From NCBI GenBank assembly GCA_031002005.1, contig CM061919.1, positions 39,583,088 through 39,647,087 on the forward strand: DNA of 64,000 bases, given 5' to 3'. Below, piece after piece: positions 8,935-19,239 of this stretch; within the stretch, counting starts at the first letter, position 1, and each line of letters starts with the position of its first letter. The translations under genes were made by a program, and so were the position numbers. The notes below the pieces were generated by a model. That model searched no databases. It worked only from the letters and a program-made list of their open reading frames with translations, and was not told where the DNA came from. This DNA comes from Vandiemenella viatica (taxonomy: Eukaryota; Arthropoda; Insecta; Orthoptera; Morabidae).

Positions 8935-10215
8935 ATTCCCTTACAGGGCCTAGTGATAAATACTTGTCCTCCTACAGATACCATGCCTTCCAATTAGCCA
9001 AACTACAGTCTCAAATCCTTTTCATAAAATCATGCCCCTTCTTTAACATTCCTCCAAATGGTCCCACCATCTAACTTCCAGTATCTGGGTGTCCTCCACA
9101 AATTCTCCCAGCCCTACATGCCTTCCGCTACAAACAGTCTTTGGCCCCCACCAACCTTGTCCTGCAACAGTACACCAACACTCCTGAAACCTCATATCCC
9201 TTGACAAAATACTTCTGCTCTCATCCCCGCAAATAATCCCACTTTCAGATTCTACAACAATCAGTGAATTCCAGTAGTAGGGATGCCCAGAACCATCTGC
9301 ACAAGTTGTCCGCATTACTGAAGTCCTATACTATTTTTTGAGGAATTCTTATCCACCAGTTTGGCTTCTCCTTGTTTTCTGATGTCCTTGACGAATACCA
9401 GCAATCTCAGCCCAGCTGAAACTCATGCCAGAAAACAACTTTCTACTAACCAAGATCTTATCATTCTACCCACGGACAAGGGTTTAATCACAGTAGTTAT
9501 GAATCACAGTGATTATGTGGCTGAAGCCCTTCGCCAGTTATCAGATGCCAACACTTGCTGAAGATATACACCAGATGTCACCAAAAAAATACAGAAATAT
9601 GTACAGTTCAATGCCCCCCCCCCCCTAGGTCTCTCCCCACAATCAGTCTCTCTCCTTACTCCTCAAAATCCACGCAAGCATACCCTTTACCTTCTTCCCA
9701 AAATCCATAAGCCTGGAAATCCGGGATGCCCCACTGTTGCGGCTTATGCATCTCCTACTGAACAAATCTGTGCTTTGGTGGACACACAACACTTTCTTTT
9801 CCGTCTTTACACTATACCCACACCACTTCCTTTCAACTCCAGACTGGTAACCATTCATGTCACATCACGGTACACACACATTCCAAATTGCCATTTCCGT
9901 AGTGCCATGGTATTTTTTCTGGATAAACACGCTCCCAACAACCGCCCTAGCACATCTTTCCTCACCACCTTGGCTGAACTGATACTGAACAACAATTACT
10001 TTTCCTTTGAAGACAATATCTACCAACAAACCCATGGCACTGCCATGGGCATTCGCATGGCCCCCTCTCATGATAATCTCTTAATGGGCCACTTGGAACA
10101 GATGTTTTTGGAGAACACCCCCTCAAACCCTTCCTGTGGCTGAGGTTCATAGATGACATTTTTATGATCTGGACCCATGGAGAAAACACCCTTTCTGGAT
10201 AATCTAAATACCTTT
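8935..10215 (+). pseudogene. PLE A2 N-terminus and reverse transcriptase
   Basis: Recognisable blocks in order are FQLAKLQSQILFIKSCP-like N-terminal sequence (8985-9035), ILPTDKGLITVVM (9460-9498), LYLLPKIHKPGNPG (9685-9723), TAMGIRMAPS (10036-10066), and a frameshifted D-D box region near 10145-10175 followed by SGPMEKTP-type sequence. These match PLE reverse transcriptase, which is related to telomerase. A C-tract at 9613, stops at 9559 and 10141, and frame changes inactivate it. Both the sister copy at 33.3 kb and the family B copies align to it. Confidence 0.8.
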
Positions 10216-11205
10216 AATAACTCGCTGAATTTCACATGGACCTACTCTCACACCAAGGCCACATTCTTGGATGTGGACCTGTCCCTTTCCAATGGCCACC
10301 CCAGCACCTCAGTCCACACCAAACCCACCATCTCACAGTAGTACCTGCATTTTGACAGCTGCCATCCGTTTCATATCAAATGTTCCCTCCCCTACAGTCT
10401 TGGCATTCGAGGCAGTCGTATATGATCCAATCAGAAATCCCTTATGGAATATTTAAACAACATCTCACAAGCATTGGTATCCCACAATTATCCCCCAGCT
10501 TTGGTTCACAAGCAACTTTCATGAGCCACATTGCAACCTGCTGTACCTATTGACTGCTCCAAACCCCCTGAAACCAACCATAGTCTGTTCCTTGTTACAC
10601 AATACTTCCCTGGCCTTGAATCCATCAATAAAATCCTTTGGCAGGGTTATGAGAAATGAGATCCATTCTTCCAAAAATCCTCCCTGGCCTTTCCAGAACT
10701 TGTTTCAGTAGGCCTCCCAACCTGAGCCAGCTACTAGTCCACAAACACAGTCTTCCTCGTCCCATCAGACAGCCCAAAGGGTCCTTCCCATGCAATAGAC
10801 CCCGCTGTAAGATGTGTGACATTCACCATGCTTCCACCACTTTCACCAAACCTATCACTGGCGAGAACTTTCCTATCATAGGACAGGCCACCTGTAAAAC
10901 CTCCCACATACCAGCTAACCTGTGAACACTGCCTGGCTTCCTACATAGGTTTGACTACCAATCCTTTAGCCATTAGAATGAATGGCCACCATCAGACAGT
11001 TTTCACTCGGAATCCAAAACATCCAGTAGCTATCCATGCCATCTCCCATGACACTAATAATTTCAATTCTTGTTTCACGGTCCGTGCTATCAGAGTCCTC
11101 CCAAACAACAGCAGCTCCTCTAAACTCAGAAGCTAGGAACGTGCTTACCAATACAAACTAGTCACAAGGCAACCTCCTGGTCTCAATTTGAGATCATACC
11201 CAGTC
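10216..11205 (+). pseudogene. PLE A2 linker and GIY-YIG endonuclease
   Basis: A MRSILPKILPGLSRTCFSRP segment (10656-10715) is followed by the Cys-rich CNRPRCKMCDIHHAST (about 10790-10840). Next comes LASYIGLTTN (a GIY-YIG core, 10927-10960, in a shifted frame), then RMNGHHQTVFTRNP and VRAIRVLPNNSSSS. The CxxCxxC-type linker before the nuclease is characteristic of this PLE lineage. One frameshift lies near 10905-10925, between the ATCKTSHI and EHCLASYIG blocks, and a stop near 11134 interrupts the C-terminus. Confidence 0.8.
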
Positions 11206-11527
11206 AGTACTTTTCTTTTCCTCTATCCTCTACTTGCCTGCATGCCCACTGTCTACAGTTTACTGAACCACCATATACCAGAGATGATGTTAAACTACAA
11301 AGATTCGTTTTTTTTTATTATTATTATCATTATATTTTGTTTACTTATTTACTTCTACTTTCTCAAATTTATGTTATGAACATTTTAATGTATGTTTCTG
11401 CAGTTTTTGCAACATTTTGCATTGCTTAGGTACTAGCTCCAATTCACTTTCCCCCTTCATGTCCCTGACTAATGGTCATTCTGTGAAATGGTCTCCTACT
11501 CCACCTTCCCTCCTTGATTTTCTCATG

Positions 11528-11553
11528 TTGACGAAGGGCCAAGTCCTGAAATA
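11528..11553 (+). ncRNA. Hammerhead-like motif in family A terminal repeat (degenerate)
   Basis: TTGACGAAGGGCCAAGTCCTGAAA resembles CUGANGA - stem II - GAAA, but the first core C is U. Equivalent positions occur in the other family A and B ends: 7163-7190, 24136-24162 (minus), 33187-33213 (minus), 35269-35302, 54311-54340 (minus) and 58531-58561. Several of these have a GGG...CCC stem before GAAA. Because core positions differ from the consensus, I call it a conserved fold of unknown activity. Confidence 0.3.
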
Positions 11554-11689
11554 TTAATTGTTTTTCCTGTGTTTTGTGCTTATTTATGTTTCACCCCATG
11601 ATACCATCATCTATGGTAAGTGGTGGTTAATTTCGCTATCCCTTTATATGTATGTATATATATATGGATATAAACAAAGAAACTACCAT

Positions 11690-11930
11690 TGGGCACTAAA
11701 AATAAGATTTGAAAGGGAAGATGACCTGTCACTTACCACAGATGAAGGCAGGAGGGCGAGATGAACACTTAAAAAACAGAAAAACAAACAAATTGCACAA
11801 TATTTCTGTGAGAATCCATATTCATGTGAGAGGCGAGATATGTGGCGGGGGGGAAAGATGTGATCATAATGCGACCTACCACATGAATCACCTTCTGTGG
11901 GACAAGCAAATTCCAATTACAGCCAAATGT
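11690..11930. repeat. PLE-type terminal repeat fragment (family E)
   Basis: CACTTACCACAGATGAAGGCAGGAGG (11731-11756), a CAAACAAATTGCACAATA block and a CACATGAATCA end closely match 32755-32960. It has no coding part. It directly follows the (TA)n at the end of PLE A2. Confidence 0.6.
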
Positions 11931-11959
11931 AATTGTATATTTCATATTTCTTATTGATT

Positions 11960-12305
11960 TCTATGTACAGCTTGGAAGTATGTACCACTACCAGCAGAGA
12001 TAAAAACAGACTCCAGGTGGTTGAGATGAAGTTACCGAGATCAGTGGTACAGAAAACCAGAAGAGACAAGATCAGGAATGAAGTGATCCATAAACAGATC
12101 CCTGTCAATGAAGCCCTTCCTGAAAAAATTACCAAAGCAAGATTGTGATGGCTCGGACATGTCGAGCGGATGGACCCAACAATGACAGCGAGGATATAGC
12201 TTGCAAAAGAACTGAAGTAGATGGGTTGATCTCTTGAAACTGGACCTAGGAGAATGATGCTTCATGGTCTAGAGTCCAAGAAGATGAAACATACTTGGAC
12301 AGACA
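11960..12305 (+). pseudogene. LINE reverse transcriptase C-terminal remnant
   Basis: The open frame 11933-12148 carries SRDKNRLQVVEMKLPRSV and RRDKIRNEVI. After a stop, WLGHVERMDP (about 12149-12180) follows. This RD-I-RNE...GHV-RM series is the conserved C-terminal region of RTE/L1-like LINE polymerases. The rest of the element is absent, so it is a 5'-truncated relic. Confidence 0.7.
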
Positions 12306-12900
12306 AAGGTGATGAGGACTCTTACAATGCACCCGGGTAACTGGAGTCGGATGATGATGACCCTCCTTTCCCTCAGTTTTCTAACATTAGAAATTTCTAG
12401 ATCCATTAGTCAGTGTGATCCCCTTGCACTTACAATATTCTTCATAAACCCATTGTTTGCCACCTTCTTTGATATTATTAATTCCTTGTTTAGTTGTTTC
12501 AAATATTCCCCACCACCCTGCTGTCTCTTAACTCTGTTATGTTCCTTCCTTACCAACCTCCTTAACATCCTCACCTCCCTATTATAGTATATAGGTTCTC
12601 AACTTCTCTTTATTTTCAGTTTTGGAATAAACATTTCTTCACCCTTTCTTATTATCTCCTTGAACTCTTCCCAGACTCTACTGTACTTGTGCCATCCTTC
12701 CATTTGCTGAAACTTTCACTGAAATGTCTCTTTTAGTTCAAAATCTGTGCCTTTTTGTAATTGTTCCTATTTCCCCCTTCAATTTTGACTACTGGTTTAC
12801 TGAATCCTCTGATGTCCCTTAGAACTGTATTCATCATCACTTCATCCCTTAGTTACTTCAGTTACATTACTTACTTAGCAGTGATAGATGTCTCGAACCA
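12306..12900. other. T/C-rich interval, no gene seen
   Basis: Pyrimidine-rich sequence on the plus strand resembling an untranslated region, possibly a continuation of the LINE relic. No coding motif recognised. Confidence 0.35.
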
Positions 12901-12904
12901 ATTC

Positions 12905-13200
12905 TGATGTCATTACAGTCAAAATTTGGCATGGCAGTCGCCTTCTTCACTCAGAACCCTCTATACATCATGGAATATTGGTTGGCATTCTGGCCTAGCC
13001 TGCATTTCAACTTAATCCCATCATGGTTACGCACATTACAGACATAGCAGTAATACAGTAGACATATTGAGCCACCACTTACAGCATTGTAGTCGGAATT
13101 CAACATGGATGCCACCTTCTTCACTGAAAATACTGTATGCACAATGGAATATTAGTAGTCATTGGGGTCCAGGCTGCATTTCAATCTATTCACAACCTTT
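12905..13200 (+). repeat. Two direct copies of a ~120 bp repeat
   Basis: Copy 1 (about 12915-13020) and copy 2 (about 13090-13200) share GCC(G/A)CCTTCTTCACT, AATGGAATATT and CTGCATTTCAA(C/T). The CCAGGCTGCATTTCAA word also recurs three times at 26411-26690, inside the DNA transposon within the LINE. Confidence 0.55.
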
Positions 13201-14025
13201 GCTAATGCTGCTCCTTGAAGATCAGATAAATGATTTGGTGAGGAGTGAACCTTTGATGTTTCAGTGAACTACAAAGCTTCATAAAAGAAAAGAAAGCACT
13301 AACTAAATTAAAAACTACAACTAATTTCTACCTTCAACATTTCAATTTTTGTGTTAGTCATGTTTTTTAGTATTGCAATCTGTCAACAGAAAAGAAAAAG
13401 AAAGTTAGCAATGTTGAAGAAACGAAAATATAATCTTTTATTTTTAGTACCACAATCATCAAACGGAATTGTATACCAATGTACAAATTACCAGAAACTA
13501 AGTATTAAGAGAGATTTTTCTCACTACAGCGGTTTTACTCCAAAATTAAAATAAAAACTCTGAACACAGAACTTGACTTCGTCTTCTCAAAATATTTCTC
13601 CTGATGTTTCGATCTTGTTTATCTTTCTCTTCTGCACCAAATCTTCTCGTTGCCGTTTGTACACTTAGAAGCCAGGTAAACATGGCTGTCCTCTTTTCCT
13701 GTTTCCCTTAACTTTCAAAATGATACCCACTATGGAATTTAAATTTGATCAGACAACACCAGGTATTTAGAATTCTGAAATCCATTTTCTAGTGATTTCA
13801 TACTAACATTTAGTCGATTTGGAATTAGGTCTCAATTTGACCTATTTAGTTAAAATCATATCGCAACACTTTCAACAAAATCACCTGACAAGTTACATGT
13901 CACCGCACACATAATAACTCTAGCTGAGTCATCGTTAATTCACCAACCCACAAGCTATTCAAGAGGTCAATGAACTCAATATCATAGCGTTGTTGCATGT
14001 TTATTGCTAAACTAACTTAGTCTAC
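13201..14025. other. AT-rich interval, nothing recognised
   Basis: Short open frames only, such as 13351-13554, which is Lys-rich and has no known motif. Probably intronic. Confidence 0.4.
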
Positions 14026-14029
14026 TATT

Positions 14030-14245
14030 TTAGGGTGGCTGGATCCGCCCAAAGGAGGCATACAAAGCCATTGTATTAGAGGTAGGGTGGCCAGTTGCTT
14101 TCCTCTTGGACCATGGAATGACCTAGCGTAGCTCATATGACAAACACAACTCTTAAATATTATTGCCGCCAGTGGGATTTGAATCCGGGTCTGGAGCCAG
14201 ATTTTTTTGAATGCAAGCACTTCAACCACGGAGTTACTGGAAACT
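14030..14245 (-). mobile_element. tRNA-derived SINE (second family)
   Basis: On the minus strand it starts near 14240 with a tRNA-like head containing GTGGTTGAAGTGCTTGCATT and box B GGATTCAAATCC. A body with GAGCTACGCTAGGTCATTCC and CTTTGTATGCCTCCTTT follows. The body matches the SINE at 44855-45060 (GAGCTACGCTGGGACATTCC). Confidence 0.7.
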
Positions 14246-14970
14246 TTGCAAAATGAGAACCACTGTCCTTTGTTCAAAATACAAAACAAGTTATAATACC
14301 ACTAATAATATAATAATAAAATATTTTTTTCAAAAAAATAATAACTGCCTTAAAATAGGTTTATACCTTGCTTATAAGAAAATAAATCTAAATGTACAAT
14401 ATTTTATGTCACTATTATTACCATTTTTACATTAATCAGTTACTTTTGGAGTCAATGCCAGCCAAAGCAAGAGAAACAAAAAATTAAAACAATAAGGAAT
14501 GACAGTAATACATAAAAAAAATCATGTTACTACTCACCTAGGATTAATACCTAAAACATGTTTTAACAAAACTGAAACGTACAGATGCTACACCTATAGT
14601 ATGCTAACTTTAAAGTGTTTTCCCCCATGATACAGCCTACCAACTGATAATGTAACGCAAGAGATATGCCTCAACCACCAGTGATGCCAAACCACAAACT
14701 AAAGTACTATCTAATTTGTTCCCTGCAAAAACAATATCTGCCTTACTATATGCTGTAAAACATTGAGAATTTTCGTTTGTGCACCTTGTGTCACCTCAAA
14801 CAGCAAATAATCTGCAGTAATTCATTCCTCACGATATGACAACTGGCACTGACTCCAAAAGTGCTAAATGTAAAAAATTCAATAATATTAATGTAAAATC
14901 TTGTCCATTTAGATTTATTTTCTTCTAAGTGGTATAATGTTTTTATCTTTGTTGTCCGAGTAGAACCACA
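14246..14970. other. AT-rich interval, nothing recognised
   Basis: No coding or repeat signal that I can support. Probably intronic. Confidence 0.4.
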
Positions 14971-14975
14971 TCATT

Positions 14976-15390
14976 TTATCGAAACCTAACATTTCAGCCA
15001 TCAGTCTTTGGCTTTCTTTCCCTGAAGAAAGCCAAAGAATGATGGCTTAAACCAGGTATGGGCAACCTTTGCTTAGCTGATGGCATAATTTCGGGACTTA
15101 ATCAGGTCGCGGGCCACAGGTAAGAGATAAGTAGGTAGTCGTGAATAAAAAGGCGATAAAAATTCACACATTTTTTAAAATTTATTAGAATTACAATAGC
15201 ATAATCAAATGTACAAAAAGCAAATTAACAAAAACAGATAGAAAAATCAAATGAAAATTACTGAGAGAATTGAGTTTAAAGCTTGAAATTTCTGAATTTC
15301 TCGCGGGCCGGATTGAAGCTGGTGGAGGGCCAGATCCAGCCCGGGGGCCGGGGGTTGGCCATATATAGCTTAAACGCTAGGTTTTGGCAA
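14976..15390. repeat. Palindrome with hammerhead-like arm, split by a small hAT element
   Basis: AGCCATCAGTCTTTGGCTTTCTT is mirrored by AAGAAAGCCAAAGAATGATGGCT around a loop near 15020. If the 315-bp insertion at 15053-15367 and one duplication copy are removed, the mirror extends through GCTAGGTTTTGG opposite CGAAACCTAACATT. The rejoined right arm reads CTGAAGA, AGCC, loop, GGCTTAAAC, which is close to CUGANGA - stem II - GAAAC. I infer another inverted pair of PLE-like repeats. Confidence 0.6.
15053..15367. mobile_element. Short non-autonomous hAT element with perfect 8-bp duplication
   Basis: The left end is CAGGTATGGGCAACC and the right end, reverse-complemented, is TATATATGGCCAACC. A perfect 8-bp duplication, gcttaaac, lies at 15045-15052 and 15368-15375. 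Internal GGGCCGGATTGAAGCTGG and GGGCCAGATCCAGCCCGG words are typical of hAT ends of the GGGCAACC type. It is non-coding. Confidence 0.85.
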
Positions 15391-16788
15391 AAATTGATGC
15401 CGTTGCACTTGGTCAACCAAGATTACTTTCACAACGGCCGCTGAAGTCTGCACATCCAAGGTATAAAGTTATTTTAAATTTTTTAGTGTGTTTTTTAAAG
15501 CATTTTTTATTTTTTGAAACAATTATTTTTTCAATGTCCTGAAAGGCCATCACTAGATCCTTTCCATACTCATAGTGGTGCTCTTGTAATTGTCTTACTG
15601 CAATTATGAAGTCAGTGGTTGACCTTCCAAATATAAAGGAACAAGCCTCATGTCTCTACACGCATAAAATTTAAAACTGAAATATTGTAAAATGTGTTTG
15701 TCTTTTTGTGTTCATTGCTGACCTTCTTCTTTTATTTCTTGTAAGTGAATAGTCTATTTTCATTATATCTAATTATTTTTGAAAATTTTAATTTAAAATA
15801 TGTATATCATTTTTGTGTGTGTTTTAACATGATATATTCTCAAGTTGTATTCCATAATTTGAATTTTGCCCATCAGTGTTTCCTGCCGTCAGAGTTGTGC
15901 TATCAGTGGGTAGTGTCTCCCATTAAATTATAGTGTTAAAAAGGGATTTAACCATGAAAATTTCTTTGTGTTTCATGTTCAGGTTTTTTCTGTTTTCATG
16001 TCATCTTGCCACAACCTATGGTAAATGATGGTTCTCCTCTCTTCCCTAGTACATCTAAGCACAAACAACTCAGAATAATAAAAGATTGAAGCCATCAATA
16101 ATCAGAAAAACACAAAACAAAACTCTGAATTCTTATACTAATGATTGGTGTAAAACTGAAATTTCTATCATTGCTCAATGTCAATCTATGTCCCATTACT
16201 CTGTTGTCATCTGTTGCTTTCCTAAAATATTTTCTAATTGGTGTTCTTTTGTTGTAGGCACACTGTTTCTGTCATTTAATTGATCTCATTATTAGCTTCA
16301 GACATCATTTTGAGGGCAGTGTGTGATTTGATGAGTAATTCATTAGAAGGGTCCTTGGCTTCTTTGGGAGGCTGCTGTTTTACATTTGTGTTTTAAAATA
16401 GTTTCCTGTAAAAGAATGTAGCACTATATTGAATAAAATGTTTTTAAAAGTTGCATCATTGGAAAGGGGTTCCTGATTATTTGATCTTTTGTGCACAGAG
16501 TGATTAATTAGTGAAATCTGTTAATGTAATAAGATCCATTGGACCATTTCACCACCAGGCTTTAATGTGATAGCCAGGAAGTCTATTTTTATATCATAAA
16601 GACACCATGAGATATCCTGTTAATATTAGAAAAATATCCAATTGATTCTCTTCTGTAATTATATTTCCTGATTATACATTTATGAGCTTAATTTATCTTA
16701 TAAACAATTTTAAATGTTTTTCCCATTTTTTCTATATCTTACCACATAATTCATAATTTTAAAAATGAATTTGTTACTTTAATTACAG
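15391..16788. other. Probable intron, no gene seen
   Basis: AT-rich sequence with only short open frames. It ends in a polypyrimidine-containing acceptor (ttgttactttaattacag) at 16771-16788, just before the exon candidate. Confidence 0.45.
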
Positions 16789-17003
16789 GATGTGTCACTA
16801 CAGGCATGATGGATTTCAAAAGTACTAGAGATTTTGTAAATAAAATAAATTTGTACTCTATACATGAGTACTATCAAGCTATGCTACATGTAGAAGAAGA
16901 GTGTCAAAAAGCTGCCAGTATGAATCTTTTCACCACAGCTTATGGCAAATTTGTTACTCTGGCGGAGTTTGAGTCAGCTCAGAACCAAGCAACAAAAAAA
17001 TGT
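16789..17003 (+). CDS. Candidate host exon, possibly dynein heavy chain tail
   Basis: The open stretch follows a good acceptor (tttaattacag at 16778-16788) and encodes a charged, helix-prone peptide including STRDFVNKINLYSIHEYYQA and TTAYGKFVTLAEFESAQNQ. It has no transposon motif, unlike most of the window. The exon would start with two bases completing a codon. A GT at 17004-17005 would end it in phase 0 (215 bp) and match the phase-0 start of the exon at 47924; a GT at 17002 is the alternative. Both donors are weak. The linkage to a dynein heavy chain tail is an inference from the joined context, not a firm match. Confidence 0.45.
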
Positions 17004-17210
17004 GTGTCTTTCTTTAACCTACCACCAATTGTTCTTTAGGAAAGCTATGCTGTGTTTTCTTGGTCTTAAATGAAGTACCCTATTTTTAATTTTTTATTTT
17101 TTATTTATTTGTTGGCATAATTGTACATAACACAGAAAGAAACCACCATTATCCAAAATTTCTCAGCAGGTGTGAGGAAAGCAATTAAGATATTTTTTAT
17201 CTTGGGTTTT
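17004..17210. other. Interval between exon candidate and PLE D
   Basis: AT-rich sequence. An ATTTATTTTTTATTTATTT tract is present. No gene seen. Confidence 0.35.
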
Positions 17211-17261
17211 GTAAATAAAAATCCGTCTATAAACAACTGTTTTGGTGAATGTTGTTTATTA

Positions 17262-17293
17262 TTTCGTTCTTGTGGTTTGGGGCTTCATCAGTG
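17262..17293 (-). ncRNA. Hammerhead-like motif, PLE D (weak)
   Basis: The minus strand reads CACTGATGA, then 19 bases, then CGAAATAAT. The core words are there, but the interval does not form a clear stem II. The paired copy at 21435-21455 has CTTATGATG instead. Treat it as a relic. Confidence 0.22.
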
Positions 17294-17799
17294 GCTGCAG
17301 ATGTATGTTTTACATGAGTCTTATTGCAATTGCTGTATACAAATCTTTATACATCCATGTACATATACACATGCTGTACTCACAGATATGGTGGTAATTC
17401 ACAAATGCACTTTATATAGTTTTGCAGAACTGTTTATTAAAGTTCCAGTTGAAGTTATTTTGAAAGCCTTGCTTGCTAGTATAGTAAACGTTTTTCTGCA
17501 AATTTGCACATGTGTAGTACACAGCTTGCTTTGTTTACCTTTTCTGTGTTTTATATTCTATTAAATTATTGCCTTACTTTCTGTGATTGACTTATTGTTT
17601 GTGATTATTATGTTAGTGCCTCTGTTAATTTTGTCTGTTTTGTGGTTGTTTTTGTTTTTTTAGTGTGTTGAACAGTGTTTTATTTGTTATATTGCCAAAT
17701 TTGTTTAGTATTTCTTTTCCCATTCATATGGATATGTGTATATGATAGGTTTCTTGAACTGTGAGCAGAAGATTTTTGTGGTTGTTAATTTGTAATATT

Positions 17800-18060
17800 T
17801 TCATATCTTCTGTCTTAATAGTGGTAGGGGGATGGTAGGGGGGGGGGGGGTATTAGCAAGTGCGTAATGATTTATGCATGTTATTATTCTAATGTGTTCC
17901 TTATATTTTATTTTGGATTTCGTGGATGTGTGCCCAATGGATATAGCTTCGCACTGTTGGCATTTTAGTGTTCCTGCTTTCTGGTAGAGGTTACTTTGGG
18001 TATTGGAGTTCAGATATTTGTGTAGTATGTTATTTTTCTGAATGTAATTTGTATCCATTG
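17800..18060 (-). pseudogene. PLE D GIY-YIG endonuclease remnant
   Basis: The frame 17801-18058 encodes LKCQQCEAISIGHTSTKSKI followed by KEHIRI and NHYALANT. This is the PLE nuclease layout C-x2-C-x2-YIG-T...EH, with the Tyr of YIG changed to Ser. Stops separate it from the polymerase upstream. Confidence 0.7.
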
Positions 18061-18199
18061 TTTGATTCTGTGTGTGTATTTATTATAGTAGGTTATGGTA
18101 TACCATTGTTTTTTATTTTGGTTGAGGGTGGTTAGTGTGTTGTACCCTTGATGGTATCTGTTTCTTTGTTTTGGTTTTGATTTTGTTGTTGACTTTACA

Positions 18200-19238
18200 A
18201 TCAATTTGTCATGTATCCATCATTGTTTTTGCTTTTTTTAAATTGTGTTGTATCCTATGGTACATTTTTCTCAGGTATAGGAAGTGGGTTTACTTGTTTA
18301 GCAAGTGCTTGTTTGTGATTGTTGGGAGGATTAGATGTGTTATGTATTCTAGTGCAGTGTGGGTTTTCTGTATATGCTGAAGGAGTGTAAAGGACCTTTT
18401 TTGGTTATTGTTATGTCAAGGAAATTGAGTGTATTATTTGAATCTTTCTGTGTGGTAAATTTTATGTTACTGTGGATATTATTAATTTCTTTGTGGAATA
18501 TGGAGATAATATGTTGTGGTTCATCTATGAGGCAGATGATGTAGTCCATATATCTGTGTCAGTAAATTAAGTTGTATTTTTTGTTTGTGGAATGTGGTGT
18601 TCTGTATGACCCATAAAATTATTTGCCATGATGCCTGAAACTGGAAACCTTTATTTTGTATACAGCACTTGTTAATGTTTGGAAGTAGTTTTGTGATACT
18701 ATAAGTCTCTTTTCTTTGATGTGTGTATTTGGGACTGTGTTAGATATGGAAAGGTTGTTTTGTATAATATTAATCATTTTATTGACTGGGTTGGCAGAGA
18801 ATATATGTACTACATCAAATGATAAGTGTATGGCTGTGTGAGGTTTAGGTATCATTTTTATGTTTTGTATTAACTGTGTTGTATTTTTAATGGTTCTGTC
18901 ATTGTAATATCTGCAATTTTCACTGAGGAATTAATGTATGAATATGCTTAGTTCCTGAAGTTTATTATTGGTATATTGAGTAGGTTATTTTTTTGATTGG
19001 TCTCTGTGTTTTGGACACTTAGGATTTTTTGCCAATCTGTTAGAATGCAAGTAATGTTTTTGAGACACTATTACAGGTTATTGTAGAATCTGTTAACTGG
19101 TCCAGTTTTTTATTCTTTTTTTTTTTTAAATGATATTCTGTCCTTTGCATCAGTACTACTGTGTTGTCATTGACTGCCTTAGTAACTATTACATCGTTTT
19201 TCTTCAATTTGGTTTTTAGTGTTTACTAGCTCATGCCC
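18200..19238 (-). pseudogene. PLE D reverse transcriptase remnant
   Basis: Frame-shifting minus-strand translation gives DVIVTKAVNDNTVVLM-like sequence (19140-19205) and KNTTQLIQNIKMIPKPHTAI (18830-18890). Next come LSFDVVHIFSANPVN (about 18775-18825), SFRHHGK (about 18620), the region of the catalytic box reduced to YMDYIICLIDEP (about 18515-18550), and NTLNFLDITITKKGPLHSFS (about 18370-18430). These are the PLE polymerase motifs in order. The YxDD box is damaged, so it is inactive. Confidence 0.78.
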
Positions 19239-19239
19239 A

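Larger units (their letters stand above)
8000..11660 (+). mobile_element. Family A Penelope-like element, near full length but decayed
   Basis: The order is: a T/C-rich 5' region (8000-8930) with internal direct repeats, an N-terminal coding segment from about 8935, a reverse transcriptase (9430-10190), a linker, a GIY-YIG domain (10800-11180), a 3' untranslated part with (ATT)n, and a terminal repeat (11265-11650) ending in (TA)n. The frame is broken by several stops and shifts. It lies between two satellite-bearing regions. Confidence 0.82.

Noticed and set aside
17262..17293. Active hammerhead in family D
   Set aside because: Core words are present, but no stem II can be drawn and the partner copy has lost CTGATGA. 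Kept only as a low-confidence relic.
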